64,000 bases of DNA from CAVTLG01 sp963802635 (GCA_963802635.1 CAWDJJ010000001.1:3162001-3226000); one strand, 5' to 3'; positions 17,535-27,446 are shown, counted from the stretch's first letter. Numbers and translations are program-made. The notes: generated by a model from the letters alone, not told the origin.

Positions 17535-19025
17535 ATGGAAAGACAGCCTAAGCAGACAGCAGCATATCTCCCTGAAATCATCGCAGCACAGGCAGATCTT
17601 GCACGCCTTGCCTTTAATAAGACCGCTAATGACAAACTCAATACGACTGCCACACGGCTACTCACACAGCTATTGGCTGTCTGTGCCGCGCAACGCGGTG
17701 CATGCCTTCTCGTATCATCTCCACCTACTCATAGAGATGTGCCGGGTCAGCAAACTTCTTTGCATAGCAGGAGCGCGCAAATCTGCGCGTTGCACAATAT
17801 GCAGAAAGAGGAGGCTCTCAACTTCATTTCGTCTTTCTCGACTGAGGATATACAAACACTGCCTTCCGTCGGTGAGGTTTTCTGGTTGCTGTGGAGACCA
17901 CCTCTGTCTCTTCCTACAGAACAAGACCCATCGCGAGAAGAAAAGACAAGTGAGACGATGCGTTTTCAACAGGCTCTCTTCGTCTTTGGCTGGGAGCCAG
18001 GTGACAAGCAGAAGCAGGCACTTGAGGTACAGAAGGCAATAGCAATCCTGCCGCATCTGACGGAGACCGTTGGAGTTGTTATTATCAATGCCTTGCTGCT
18101 TGAGTATATTCTGGACATTGAAACCATCTCGTATCGTGAAGACCTGCGCGAGATGGAGTTTCTCAAAGCAGAAATGCTGGCAAGTGTCAGCCATGAACTA
18201 CGCGGTCCACTGGCAACCGTGAAGGGATACGCTGCGACGCTCCTGCGTCACGAGCAGCATATCTCCCCTGAGGAGCGACATGAATTTCTCGTCGCGATCA
18301 ATGAGAGTAGTGATCGCCTGGCTCGTGTGGTTGATGCCTTTCTGGAAATGTCCGAATTGGAGACGGGTTCCATCGTCATTCACCGGAGCGCAGTGAATAT
18401 TGGACAGCTTGTCCGTGAAGCGATCATGGCAGTAGAACAACAGCTCAGGGCGGAGGCAAGCGCCGCCCCTACCCTAATCAATCAACCGAGTATGGGCGAC
18501 ACCTCGCGCACGCCCTGGGTGTTCGCTGTCCATCTGCTCGATAGCCAGGAACAACCACTCGACAACGACCTTATTATCCAGGCAGACCAACGTCGTCTGC
18601 GTGAGGTGATGGACCAATTGTTAGCGAATGCCGTCACTCACGCACAAAGCAGTGGCAACATACACATCGTCATCCGTTCAGGCATGATGCAAGATACGCT
18701 CAATTCCCTCCGCTTCCCATCAAAAAAAATGCAGCGCCGCCTCTTCGATGCTATGCAGAGACATCATCGGATGCTCGCAATCAGTGTCAGTGACGATGGA
18801 AAAGGCATACAACCTCAACATCTTGAGCGCATCTTTGAGCGCTTTTACCGAGTTGACACTGCTCTCACACGTGAAGTGAATGGGCTAGGACTGGGACTCA
18901 CGGCATGTAAGCGTATTGTCGAACTCCACGATGGTGTTATGTGGGCGGAGAGCGAGTTCGGGAAAGGCAGTACGTTCCATGTATTCCTCCCCATGCATGA
19001 AACAGCAAAGAGCAATAGCATATGA
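17535..19025 (+). CDS. Cytosolic sensor histidine kinase
   Basis: 496 residues without a membrane helix. The N-terminal 200 residues resemble a GAF-like sensor (TRLLTQLLAVCAAQRGACLL) but the match is weak. HisKA includes VSHELRGPLATVKGY with the phospho-acceptor His; the ATPase domain has QLLANAVTHAQ, SDDGKGIQPQHLERIFERF and GLGLGLTACKRIV. The N box is separated from HisKA by an unusual insert of about 60 residues (EASAAPTLINQP to DNDLIIQAD). A GTG at 17523 is possible, but the ATG at 17535 is preferred (GAGTGAG upstream). It precedes the OmpR-type regulator at 19113 and probably pairs with it. Its promoter carries the GTGAY pairs, so the system may be autoregulated. Confidence 0.88.
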   Translation: MERQPKQTAAYLPEIIAAQADLARLAFNKTANDKLNTTATRLLTQLLAVCAAQRGACLLVSSPPTHRDVPGQQTSLHSRSAQICALHNMQKEEALNFISSFSTEDIQTLPSVGEVFWLLWRPPLSLPTEQDPSREEKTSETMRFQQALFVFGWEPGDKQKQALEVQKAIAILPHLTETVGVVIINALLLEYILDIETISYREDLREMEFLKAEMLASVSHELRGPLATVKGYAATLLRHEQHISPEERHEFLVAINESSDRLARVVDAFLEMSELETGSIVIHRSAVNIGQLVREAIMAVEQQLRAEASAAPTLINQPSMGDTSRTPWVFAVHLLDSQEQPLDNDLIIQADQRRLREVMDQLLANAVTHAQSSGNIHIVIRSGMMQDTLNSLRFPSKKMQRRLFDAMQRHHRMLAISVSDDGKGIQPQHLERIFERFYRVDTALTREVNGLGLGLTACKRIVELHDGVMWAESEFGKGSTFHVFLPMHETAKSNSI

Positions 19026-19038
19026 ATAGCAGCGATTT

Positions 19039-19094
19039 ATATTGCCTTGCATTCAGATGAAACGAAAGTTGCGTTTCTGAATGCATATGGGTAT
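19039..19094 (+). repeat. Dispersed palindromic element, copy 1
   Basis: Short intergenic element starting ATATTGCCTTGCATTCAG and ending TTTCTGAATGCATATGGGTAT-like. GCATTCAGA and TCTGAATGC form terminal inverted repeats. Related copies occur at 35483-35564, 36517-36585 and 58904-59052. Confidence 0.7.
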
Positions 19095-19112
19095 GAGAAG
19101 GAGTAACAAAGC

Positions 19113-19823
19113 ATGCCTGCCAAGAAACCGACGATTTTGACAGCCGATGATGATCCACAGTTGTTGCGCTTAATTGCACGCAACCTGCAATTTGAGGACT
19201 ATGAGGTGCTCACGGCCAGTGATGGTCAGCAAGCGCTTGACTTGATTGAGGCACATCGGCCTGATGCGGTCCTCCTCGATGTCATGATGCCGAAGATGGA
19301 CGGTTTTACCGTTTGTCAACGCGTCCGCGAATTCTCGCAGGTGCCTATCATTATTGTTACTGCGCGTGGGCAGGATCAGGATAAGATACGCGGACTGGAC
19401 CTGGGTGCCGATGATTATCTGACCAAACCCTTTAGCGTCGATGAATTGCTGGCACGCGTGCGTGCGGTCCTCCGCCGAGCACAATTCATGTCAAGTGAAA
19501 GTATTGCACAGGTGCTGCAAACCACAACCACAATTGGGGATCTGACCATTGACTATGTGCAACATCTGGCGACAATGCTTGGTCGGGAGCTGACTCTAAC
19601 ACCTATCGAGTACCGCCTCTTATCCTATCTAGCACAAAACGCCGGACGTGTCATCACGCAAGGACTACTCCTCGAACATGTTTGGGGATCTGACTATGTG
19701 GGAGAGAGTCATATGCTCCAGGTCAACGTGAATCGCCTGCGGCGCAAGCTCGAACCAGATTACACACACCCGCGCTACATTCTAACCAAGGTCGGTATTG
19801 GCTATATGCTTGCTACGCAATAG
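19113..19823 (+). CDS. OmpR/PhoB-family response regulator
   Basis: 236 residues, ATG at 19113 with AAGGAG 10 nt upstream. Receiver: acidic pair (ADDD), phosphorylation Asp in AVLLDVMMPKMDGFT, Lys in DDYLTKPF. Winged helix: TPIEYRLLSYLAQN, MLQVNVNRLRRKL and ILTKVGIGYML. It follows the kinase gene at 17535 by 87 bp, with a dispersed repeat in the gap, and is its likely partner. Because the kinase gene's own promoter contains the GTGAY pairs, this protein is my first candidate for the factor that binds all four operators; the evidence for that is positional only. Confidence 0.92.
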   Translation: MPAKKPTILTADDDPQLLRLIARNLQFEDYEVLTASDGQQALDLIEAHRPDAVLLDVMMPKMDGFTVCQRVREFSQVPIIIVTARGQDQDKIRGLDLGADDYLTKPFSVDELLARVRAVLRRAQFMSSESIAQVLQTTTTIGDLTIDYVQHLATMLGRELTLTPIEYRLLSYLAQNAGRVITQGLLLEHVWGSDYVGESHMLQVNVNRLRRKLEPDYTHPRYILTKVGIGYMLATQ

Positions 19824-19954
19824 CACGTTCAGGAAAACAATAAAACGATATGCATTCAGAGAAAGAGAAGTGGAAGTAGTGGTAGGAGATCCTTCGTGAT
19901 ATACTCTCTCTAAACGTTTTTTGTCTCGCAAGGATCTTCCAAAGGAGAATGCAA

Positions 19955-22900
19955 ATGCCACCAGAGAGCCGCAGAAGAGAGAGCGATACTACTGACGCTC
20001 CTGGGAAGACCGAGGCTCCCGGGTCCGCTCCGGCGTTAGCGGATGTTCTACGACATCATGATGTCTACAAGGGTCCTCAGGGTGTGCCTTCCCACACAGA
20101 TCATAGGATGCTAACCCAAACCAAACAGCGAACGATTGACCCCCACCTTCTGAGGATGAAGCCGGAGGATAAACCTGCATCCCTTCTTCCTACTGCTTTT
20201 CAAGTGCCAGCCCCAGGCCATCTATTGTGCAAGGAGGGAACGAGCGACTCTCGCTCTGCGATGACGACACAAGTTCCTGAGGGTTGTCAGTCACTCCAGA
20301 AGACGGATCAAGATACAACGGGGCCTCTTGAGGCAGATCTGCCAGCACTAGACAATGAATTAAAAAGGAAGCAGAAGGATTTAGATACTATTGCTTCATT
20401 CTATCAAAGTTGGAGAAGTCTCGAAGCAAAATTATCCAAAGGTGAAAAAATTTTAAGCGAAACGTTAATGGACATAGAAGAGTTAAAACAGAGAAAAAAA
20501 GGTTTTAAGAGAGAAAATATAAAAATAGGAAGAAAATTAAAGATTTTAGAATTTAGCACTTTGCCTCAACAAGAAGAAGCTCTCGCTCCACTCAGTGAAA
20601 AGGTTTCACTCTCCACACAGGAAACTGTGAACAAATTATTAGAAAAAATAAAAATAGAAAAGGAAGTGATTAGTGATGAGTATTGTTCAACAATTGTAGA
20701 TTTAAAAGCAAATTATCCACAAAGACTTGAAAAAGTTCGTAAATCTATAGAAGTTACAAAAACAGATATATCGCAACTTTTTGTTAAAGATTTTATTAGC
20801 ATAGAAACAGATATTGTTGATACTTATATTCATGAAGGTGAGTATGATCCATTAGAAAAGGCTCAAGAATGTACTACAAGGCTAGAGACAATGTATCAAC
20901 GAATTTTCTTTGTCGAATCTGGACAAGCTAAGCAGGATGCAAAGATACAATGCGACGAAAAATGGGACGAAATGACATCAACCAGATTTTTTCAACAGAA
21001 AGTAGTGCCTTCTGTTCAAAGAAAGTTTTACGCAGCCCAAACTGAAGCTCTTGCTACTGCTATCACATTTTTAGACGGTTCTGAAACGACAGAAAAAGAA
21101 GGTCAGCAGGAAACCTTCCATAAAAAAGTAAAAGATTTAGAAGGTCAGCAGGAAACCTTCCGTAAAAAAGTAGTAGAAATAGATCCTGAACTGGAAGAGG
21201 CATTGCAAGGCCCTGGATTTCGTGAGGCAGATAGTCTCTATAAGGCATTGCTTGACCAACATGAAAAAGCTCTAAAAGCTATTGAAAAGAGAAATGAGTT
21301 GCAAAGAAAGTTAGAAGGAAAGACAAATGCATCTGACGTTGAAAGGGAACGCTGGGAAAAAGGTATTAAATTCCTTAAAACTGCTATTGCAGATCTAAAA
21401 AAGCCAGATGCAGACGTAAAAGATCCAGATGGAGATCTAAAAAAGCATTATGGGGAATTTTTGCAGCAAGAAGATATTAAAGAATATAAAGAAATCAGCG
21501 ATCTTTACAAAGCAGTGCTTAAAAAGAATAAAGCACTTAGAGAAGCCAATGAAAAACTTACTAGCTTAAAGATACTATTAGAGCATTATAATGAAGTACT
21601 AATTCCTACAGCGCCAGATAGAGAGGGTCAGAACGATGAATCCGAATTCGGCAACAAACTCGAAGCATTTATAAAAGCAAGAATATTCATGGAAAAGCAA
21701 CATCAAATGACTTTGGATGATACAAAGTTAATTTGCGATTATTACGATTTTATCGCAATAATGCCTTTACAGGAAATAATATCTCGAAATCAAGAAGCAA
21801 TAGCAAGTATTGAAAGCGATATTGCCGACCATCATGGATTTTATGAGAAGAAAAAAGAGGAACATGGTACTATTGAAGCAGCTATTGAGAAAATGAGGCA
21901 TACTCCCCAAACAGATCTTATCCAAGAGGCTGAGAGTGCTACGAATGTATCATTGAATTGGCTTGACACGCAACGCAGCAAGCTTCTCAATGAAATCGAA
22001 ACCCTTACTGCTCGACAAGAGAGTATGCGTACGCGACTGGTGAGTCCATTACAGTCACAGGAAGCGCTTGGAGCACACGATGCCGCTATGACTTCAACGC
22101 CCACACTTCGAGAGATTGCCGTGCAAGAGGGAGCCAGTGACCAAAGCCTCAAGTGGTTAGAGGTTCGAGCTATAGCAAAGTACACAGAGCGCTTGAGAAA
22201 CGTGTATTTCGAAAAATATGGAACAGAAATGCATATTGATAAAGCAGTTGCTTCAGCAAAGTTTCTCCGTGACCAAAGGCTTCTTGTCAAAGATACCGAA
22301 AAGTATATCGCCATTGCTGCTGACTTAGTACATGAATTTGGTGCAGGTTTGAATAGCTTTTACTTTCATAGCAAAACGTTTCAAGTAGAAATAGTGAAGC
22401 CATCAGAGACAAATGTCAATAGACGAGATTTGGTCCCATTAAGACTTACTCCGTTTGGAGATTTGTTAATGGGTGGTAAGAAGCTCAAAGGCAGCGTCAT
22501 TGCGTCTCGCAAGGGTTATCCATACGAATGGATACTCTCAAAAAGAGGTTCTCGGGAAGGACTTTTTACTCGTGGTCTGGTTATGCCGCAGTCGGGCAGC
22601 GGAAATCTTGAAGATCTCAGCAAGCTGAAAAAAGATGGGAGTGTGGATATTTTTGCTGTAATCGCAGCAAGGGAGTTTGCAGAGGAAGCAAGGGAGTTTG
22701 CAAAGGAAGCAAAAGGATTTGAGATAGTATCAGGAACATTAAAAATTGTTAAAGATATAGAAAGAGGAGGAGAATATGTCAGGTTTTTTACTGCAGAAGC
22801 TGAAGAGACAAGTACAATAATTGACACGAAAGGAAATGGTGAAACTATAGGCACATGGTCACTGGATGTTATGAAGCTGATAAAAGAAAACAAACTTGAT

Positions 22901-23158
22901 ACTGAATATGATTTTCTTCATAATCGTGGGGAAAATCGTTTAAAAATAAAAATATATATTCTAGAAGCTGCATTGAAAGAAGGAGTTATTGATAGACTTC
23001 CGATAGAAGCTGATCCAGCATGGGAAGAGTACTTTATAAAGTCATATGATGTGGACCATATGGTAAGTCGTATTGAAGGACATATTATAGAAGTTAGAAG
23101 GCAAGCACGAAGGAAAGCACCAAAGATTTCTTGGAGTTTACTCGGTGAGGACAAGTGA
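19955..23158 (+). CDS. Large coiled-coil protein with an unknown C-terminal domain
   Basis: 1067 residues, unrecognised. Two ATGs (19949, 19955) are possible; 19955 gives normal spacing from AAAGGAG. Residues 1-120 are disordered and GC-rich. About 130-700 are long charged helices that should form coiled coils, including a 14-residue tandem duplication (GQQETFHKKVKDLE, then GQQETFRKKV) from a 42-bp repeat at 21098. Residues 720-1067 look globular (RLTPFGDLLMGG, GYPYEWILSKRGSREGLFTRG, AAREFAEEAREFAKEA). The central part is much richer in A+T than the ends, suggesting a composite origin. There is no signal peptide or membrane helix. It stands alone between the two-component genes and a convergent transporter operon. 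Function unknown. Confidence 0.7.
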   Translation: MPPESRRRESDTTDAPGKTEAPGSAPALADVLRHHDVYKGPQGVPSHTDHRMLTQTKQRTIDPHLLRMKPEDKPASLLPTAFQVPAPGHLLCKEGTSDSRSAMTTQVPEGCQSLQKTDQDTTGPLEADLPALDNELKRKQKDLDTIASFYQSWRSLEAKLSKGEKILSETLMDIEELKQRKKGFKRENIKIGRKLKILEFSTLPQQEEALAPLSEKVSLSTQETVNKLLEKIKIEKEVISDEYCSTIVDLKANYPQRLEKVRKSIEVTKTDISQLFVKDFISIETDIVDTYIHEGEYDPLEKAQECTTRLETMYQRIFFVESGQAKQDAKIQCDEKWDEMTSTRFFQQKVVPSVQRKFYAAQTEALATAITFLDGSETTEKEGQQETFHKKVKDLEGQQETFRKKVVEIDPELEEALQGPGFREADSLYKALLDQHEKALKAIEKRNELQRKLEGKTNASDVERERWEKGIKFLKTAIADLKKPDADVKDPDGDLKKHYGEFLQQEDIKEYKEISDLYKAVLKKNKALREANEKLTSLKILLEHYNEVLIPTAPDREGQNDESEFGNKLEAFIKARIFMEKQHQMTLDDTKLICDYYDFIAIMPLQEIISRNQEAIASIESDIADHHGFYEKKKEEHGTIEAAIEKMRHTPQTDLIQEAESATNVSLNWLDTQRSKLLNEIETLTARQESMRTRLVSPLQSQEALGAHDAAMTSTPTLREIAVQEGASDQSLKWLEVRAIAKYTERLRNVYFEKYGTEMHIDKAVASAKFLRDQRLLVKDTEKYIAIAADLVHEFGAGLNSFYFHSKTFQVEIVKPSETNVNRRDLVPLRLTPFGDLLMGGKKLKGSVIASRKGYPYEWILSKRGSREGLFTRGLVMPQSGSGNLEDLSKLKKDGSVDIFAVIAAREFAEEAREFAKEAKGFEIVSGTLKIVKDIERGGEYVRFFTAEAEETSTIIDTKGNGETIGTWSLDVMKLIKENKLDTEYDFLHNRGENRLKIKIYILEAALKEGVIDRLPIEADPAWEEYFIKSYDVDHMVSRIEGHIIEVRRQARRKAPKISWSLLGEDK

Positions 23159-23195
23159 TTTCAATCGATGGTGCCTTTGGGAATCCAGTAAAGTC

Positions 23196-23275
23196 GGAGA
23201 CCATTCCAACCCCGGAGTAACCTTGATGGTCTATTGGAAACGATATCAGTTAGCCCCTTCTTTAGAATGGTCTCC
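23196..23275. terminator. Long inverted repeat between convergent genes
   Basis: GGAGACCATTC (23196-23206) and GAATGGTCTCC (23265-23275) are perfect complements 58 nt apart, between the coiled-coil gene and the convergent transporter operon. It could fold in transcripts from either side, but has no T run, so a terminator role is only possible. Confidence 0.4.
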
Positions 23276-23319
23276 ATAGAGAATATCAGAGAAGAGATGT
23301 TACTCATGTCTGGTGTATT

Positions 23320-24336
23320 TTAGAACGCTGGCGTGACCTGATCGGAAAAGTGGCAGGCGGCATAGTGTTCATGACCTTCCTTTGGATCGAGGGTTGGTTC
23401 AACTTCGTAGCAGATCTGCTGTGCCATTGGACAACGCTGGTGGAAACGACAGCCTGCAGGAATATTGACCGGACTCGGCAAATCACCGGCCAGAATGATC
23501 CGTTGACGCTTCTTCTCTATCTGCGGATCAGGAATGGGCACAGCGGAAAGTAGGGCCTTGGTATAGGGATGCTTCGGCGCAGTATAAAGTTCATCACGGT
23601 CGGCCACCTCGACAAATTTGCCGAGATACATCACCGCAATGCGGTCTGCTACGTGACGTACCACGCTGAGGTCATGAGATACAAACAGGTAGGTCAAATT
23701 AAACTCTTGCTGCAGCCTTTGCAAAAGGTTTAAAATCTGAGCGCGTATAGAGACATCAAGCGCTGACACCGGCTCATCGGCAATAACGAACTGCGGGTTA
23801 ATCGAGAGCGCGCGCGCTATGACGATACGCTGTCGCTGACCACCACTAAACTCATGCGGATAGCGGTCAATATACTCAGGCCGCAAGCCCACGATCTGCA
23901 ATAATTCTTCTGTCCGTTCACGAATTGCCTTGCTTGTGCCCATTTTATAGATGTGCATGGGTTCAGAAACCAGTGAGCCAATCGTGAAACGTGGATTGAG
24001 CGAGGCAAACGGGTCCTGAAAGACCATCTGGATGTTCTGGCGCACCTGACGTAGCGACTCCCCATCCAAGCGTGCGAGATCTTGTTCATTAAAGAGAATC
24101 TGACCCGCTGTTGGCTTATAGAGCCGAATAATGGTCCGTCCAATCGTCGTCTTACCAGAGCCGCTTTCACCGACGAGGCCCAATGTTTTGCCACGCTCGA
24201 TACTAAAGCTTACACCATCGACGGCTCGTACATAGCCAAACACACGTTGAAGCAGGATACCGCGTGTCAGCGGGAAGTGCATCTTTAAGTCATGCACCTC
24301 AAGCAATGTCTTATTGGCAACAACTGTATCAACCAT
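23320..24336 (-). CDS. Peptide/nickel-type ABC importer, ATPase 2 (OppF/DppF type)
   Basis: 338 residues. Walker A GLVGESGSGKTTIGR, signature SGGQRQRIVIARAL, Walker B FVIADEPVSALD, and the C-terminal oligopeptide-transporter extension with cysteines (PAGCRFHQRCPMAQQIC), which in this family binds an iron-sulfur cluster. The ATG at 24336 is taken, preceded by AAGGAG that lies inside the end of the upstream ATPase gene, so translation is coupled. Last gene of a five-gene operon in the order binding protein, two permeases, two ATPases. Substrate by family is di- or oligopeptides; the sequence alone does not settle it. Confidence 0.92.
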   Translation of the reverse strand: MVDTVVANKTLLEVHDLKMHFPLTRGILLQRVFGYVRAVDGVSFSIERGKTLGLVGESGSGKTTIGRTIIRLYKPTAGQILFNEQDLARLDGESLRQVRQNIQMVFQDPFASLNPRFTIGSLVSEPMHIYKMGTSKAIRERTEELLQIVGLRPEYIDRYPHEFSGGQRQRIVIARALSINPQFVIADEPVSALDVSIRAQILNLLQRLQQEFNLTYLFVSHDLSVVRHVADRIAVMYLGKFVEVADRDELYTAPKHPYTKALLSAVPIPDPQIEKKRQRIILAGDLPSPVNIPAGCRFHQRCPMAQQICYEVEPTLDPKEGHEHYAACHFSDQVTPAF

Positions 24337-24339
24337 CAC

Positions 24340-25416
24340 TTATTCTCCTTGCAACATCTCTGCTGCTGCTCTAATTGCGGCACGCTGTGCTGCTTGTCTT
24401 GCCTGAAGACGGCGCTCTGCATATGTCTGCTCCTGTGGATCGGCAACATCAATCCAGCAAGCCTTTTTGTGTGTAGCATTCCCGGCTACAGGATCGAGTG
24501 GTGGCATGGTTTGGCAAACAGCACGAGCGTGATAGCAGCGCGGCATGAATGGACAACCAGAAGGTGGTTGCAAGAGATCGGGCGGTGCGCCTTCTATGGT
24601 TTTGAGTTCTTCCTGGCGTACCTCATCCAGGCGTGTGACTGAGGAAAGCAGTCCAATAGTATAGGGATGATGTGGATGAGCAAAGAGTTCATCGGTCGTG
24701 GCCTCTTCTACCACCTTGCCTGCATACATGACGATAACTCGGTCGGTCATACCAGCAACCACGCCCAGATCATGGGTAATCAAGATAAGCGCAGTATTAA
24801 ATTCATTGCAGATAGCACTGATCAACTCAAGAATCTGCGCCTGCACCGTCACATCTAGCGCGGTTGTTGGCTCATCGGCAATGAGCAGTTTGGGATTGCA
24901 TGCCAGCGCAATAGCGATCATCACGCGCTGCCTCATGCCTCCGCTGAACTGATGGGGATAAGAGTTCATGCGTTCTGCTGGTGCGGGGATACCAACCTGA
25001 TTCAGCAGCCCAATAGTACGCTGGCGTGCCTCGTGATCGTTCAACTTGCGATGGATCTTGAGTCCTTCACTAATTTGCTTGCCAATCGTCATTGTTGGGT
25101 TAAGACTGCTCATCGGGTCCTGGAAGATGATGCCAATTTTGCCGCCACGGATCTTCTGCAGCGTCCTTTCTGGTAGTGCCAGCAGATCTTCCTCCTCGAA
25201 GAAGATATTACCACCCGCGTACTCGCCCGGTGGTTGTGCGATCAGATGCATAATTGAGAGCGCAGTCACGCTTTTGCCACAACCGCTCTCTCCAACGATG
25301 GCAACCTTCTCGCCTGGTCTGACGACAAAATTCACGCCGTCGACAGCACGAATACGGCCAGCTTTCACCTTAAAGTAGATCTTGAGATCCTGTACATCCA
25401 ATAGATAATCATTCAA
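24340..25416 (-). CDS. Peptide/nickel-type ABC importer, ATPase 1 (OppD/DppD type)
   Basis: 358 residues. Walker A AIVGESGCGKSVTALS, signature SGGMRQRVMIAIAL, Walker B LLIADEPTTALD, plus the C-terminal cysteine motif (PSGCPFMPRCYHARAVC). The frame has no ATG at its start; a TTG at 25416 is the only upstream option, with GAGAGG about 12 nt before it, and an in-frame TGA lies just above. The gap of 109 bp to the permease gene contains a fragment of a palindromic repeat. The stop overlaps the ribosome site of the next ATPase gene. Forms the ATPase heterodimer with it. Confidence 0.9.
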   Translation of the reverse strand: MNDYLLDVQDLKIYFKVKAGRIRAVDGVNFVVRPGEKVAIVGESGCGKSVTALSIMHLIAQPPGEYAGGNIFFEEEDLLALPERTLQKIRGGKIGIIFQDPMSSLNPTMTIGKQISEGLKIHRKLNDHEARQRTIGLLNQVGIPAPAERMNSYPHQFSGGMRQRVMIAIALACNPKLLIADEPTTALDVTVQAQILELISAICNEFNTALILITHDLGVVAGMTDRVIVMYAGKVVEEATTDELFAHPHHPYTIGLLSSVTRLDEVRQEELKTIEGAPPDLLQPPSGCPFMPRCYHARAVCQTMPPLDPVAGNATHKKACWIDVADPQEQTYAERRLQARQAAQRAAIRAAAEMLQGE

Positions 25417-25481
25417 TGCATTTATATCCTCTCACACTCGTTTCATTCAAAAAAGCGTCCTGGACTGGAAAACAGCAAGGG

Positions 25482-25514
25482 TAAGGCGACAGCCGCGTTT
25501 CTGACTGTTTAAGA
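25482..25514 (-). repeat. Half copy of a palindromic element inside the transporter operon
   Basis: GCGACAGCCGCGTTTCTGAC followed by TGTTTAAGAGG matches the right end of the element at 51843-51974. Only one end is present, so it is a remnant that has landed between the permease and ATPase genes. Confidence 0.55.
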
Positions 25515-25525
25515 GGGTTCCTCAT

Positions 25526-26470
25526 TTAGCGCTCCGTCATGTAAGGATCAAGCGCGTCACGCAAGCCGTCACCGACCAGATTAAAGCTTAGCACCGTTAA
25601 GAAGATCAAGATGCCAGGAATAAGCACGAGAAGAGGATCAACATCAAGAAAGCCCCGACCATAGTTGATCATATTGCCCCAACTGGCATAAGGCGGCTGC
25701 ATACCAAAGCCAAAGAAGCTCAGCACCGACTCAAGGATGATATTGATGCCGATCAGCAACGTTGCATTGACGATGATTGGCCCTGCCGCATTTGGTAGGA
25801 TGTGTCTGAACATCAAGCGCAAGTTCTTCGCACCTATTGTTCGAGCGGCCATCACATATTCACGCTCACGCAACGCAATGAATTCGCCTCGCACAAGACG
25901 CGCTGCTGAAGTCCAGCCAAAGATGGAAATGAGCCAGATAACGCTTTTGGGAGTGTGATCGGTCAGCGCTGTTGACAGGACAAAAAGGAGGAGGTACAGT
26001 GGTATAGCTAAAACGACATCTGTGATGCGCATGAGCACGTTATCGATGAGGCCACCAAAGTAGCCTGCGAATGCCCCAATCGCCACGCCCAGGATAATCG
26101 AAACAAGCATTGAAGCCATGCCAATAATCAGTGAAATCTGTCCCCCAGCCATCGCACGGGCTAATTCGTCTCGCCCAACGTCATCTGTCCCCAGAGGAAA
26201 TTGCCAGGAAGGAGGGGCAAACGTATCAGAGACACTCGTGACATGCAACAGATCTGGTTGATTATGTCCCGTCAAAGCAGGTCCCAGGAAACAGGCGATG
26301 AACAATAGGATGAGAGAGATTGCTCCGCCAAGCGCAACACGGTTGCGTATGAAGCGATCAAAGATAATGCGTCCCTGACTGCGCCGCTTCCGAACGAGTG
26401 CAGGTGTGACCTCTATGACTGGCTCCAATTCATCGGCAACGGATAGATTGAGTCGTTCTGGTGAATCCAT
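25526..26470 (-). CDS. Peptide-type ABC importer permease (OppC/DppC type)
   Basis: 314 residues. A cytoplasmic N-terminus, a first membrane helix (VALGGAISLILLFIACFLG), then five helices with the ABC permease EAA loop (EYVMAARTIGAKNLRLMFRHILPN). The frame opens further upstream at 26533, overlapping oppB, but the ATG at 26470 has AAGGAGG 7 nt before it and fits the family start. It begins 13 bp after the partner permease ends. Together the two form the channel of the importer. Confidence 0.92.
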   Translation of the reverse strand: MDSPERLNLSVADELEPVIEVTPALVRKRRSQGRIIFDRFIRNRVALGGAISLILLFIACFLGPALTGHNQPDLLHVTSVSDTFAPPSWQFPLGTDDVGRDELARAMAGGQISLIIGMASMLVSIILGVAIGAFAGYFGGLIDNVLMRITDVVLAIPLYLLLFVLSTALTDHTPKSVIWLISIFGWTSAARLVRGEFIALREREYVMAARTIGAKNLRLMFRHILPNAAGPIIVNATLLIGINIILESVLSFFGFGMQPPYASWGNMINYGRGFLDVDPLLVLIPGILIFLTVLSFNLVGDGLRDALDPYMTER

Positions 26471-26483
26471 GACTGGCCTCCTT

Positions 26484-27446
26484 CTATGAATAGCGTATAC
26501 GTGGGTCAACTGCCGCGTACAGGATGTCTGCAATCAGGTTAGCAGCGATCACAAACAGAGCTGCAATAACCAGCATCGCCAGCAGCACTGGATAGTCTCT
26601 GGCACCCAGGGAATCGATAAACAGCAGACCTACGCCAGGCCAGGCAAAGACTGTTTCTGTAATGGTAGCGCCTCCAGCGATTGCGCCTAAGTCGATGGCA
26701 ACAATGGTGATCAATGGGATTAATGCGTTACGCAAGGCGTGACGCGTAAGCACTGTTACAGGGCCAACACCCTTTGCGCGCGCAGTGCGGATATAATCTT
26801 GATTTTTCACCTCGATCATACTGGAGCGTAGATAGCGACTCCACTCGGCGATGAAGCCCGTTGCTAGTACAATTACCGGCAAGGTCATATGATTGATCTG
26901 GTCCCATGCACTATTGAAGGCATCGAAGGTAACGCCTGGAGTCGACATGCCAGATGTGGGCAGCCAATGCAGCGCAACGCCGAAGATTTCTTGCAAGATG
27001 AGGGCAAAAAAGAAGACCGGCATAGAAAGACCGAAATACGAGAGGGAGGTCAGCGTGTAATCGACTACTGTATTCTGGCGCATCGCTGAGATTGTGCCTA
27101 AGAGTACAGCAAAGATTAAGGCGACTGCAAACGCACAAATGAATAATTTGAGTGTAGGGGGGAAATGTTCACTCAGCACCTGCGACACTGGCTGGTTGGT
27201 CTCAAATGATGCACCGAAATTTCCTTGTAATGTACTCAACAACCACTTGATATATTGTACAGGCAGCGGTTGATCTACACCAAAGCGTTTCGCCAGATCT
27301 ATGCGTCCTTGTGCACTCAAGCGTGGATTTAGGAATACGGTTTGTGGTCCTCCCGGCATCAGGTGGATCAGCCCAAACATTGCGATGGAGACCAGAAAAA
27401 GCAGTGGTATAGCTTGTAGCACCCTTCTGATAATGTATCTCCCCAT
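26484..27446 (-). CDS. Peptide-type ABC importer permease (OppB/DppB type)
   Basis: 320 residues. Typical OppB start (MGRYIIRRVLQAIPLLFLVS), about six membrane helices, and the EAA loop (DYIRTARAKGVGPVTVLTRHALRNA). The ATG at 27446 has GGAGGG upstream; the longer frame to 27512 is not needed. It follows the binding-protein gene after about 210 bp that contain a hairpin, a common arrangement that lowers expression of the membrane parts relative to the binding protein. Confidence 0.92.
   Translation of the reverse strand: MGRYIIRRVLQAIPLLFLVSIAMFGLIHLMPGGPQTVFLNPRLSAQGRIDLAKRFGVDQPLPVQYIKWLLSTLQGNFGASFETNQPVSQVLSEHFPPTLKLFICAFAVALIFAVLLGTISAMRQNTVVDYTLTSLSYFGLSMPVFFFALILQEIFGVALHWLPTSGMSTPGVTFDAFNSAWDQINHMTLPVIVLATGFIAEWSRYLRSSMIEVKNQDYIRTARAKGVGPVTVLTRHALRNALIPLITIVAIDLGAIAGGATITETVFAWPGVGLLFIDSLGARDYPVLLAMLVIAALFVIAANLIADILYAAVDPRIRYS

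Noticed and set aside
22500..22760. Nudix-like box (REFAEEAREF) in the C-terminal domain of the large coiled-coil protein
   Set aside because: The Gly and spacing of a true Nudix box are missing; the similarity probably comes from a Glu/Ala-rich helix.
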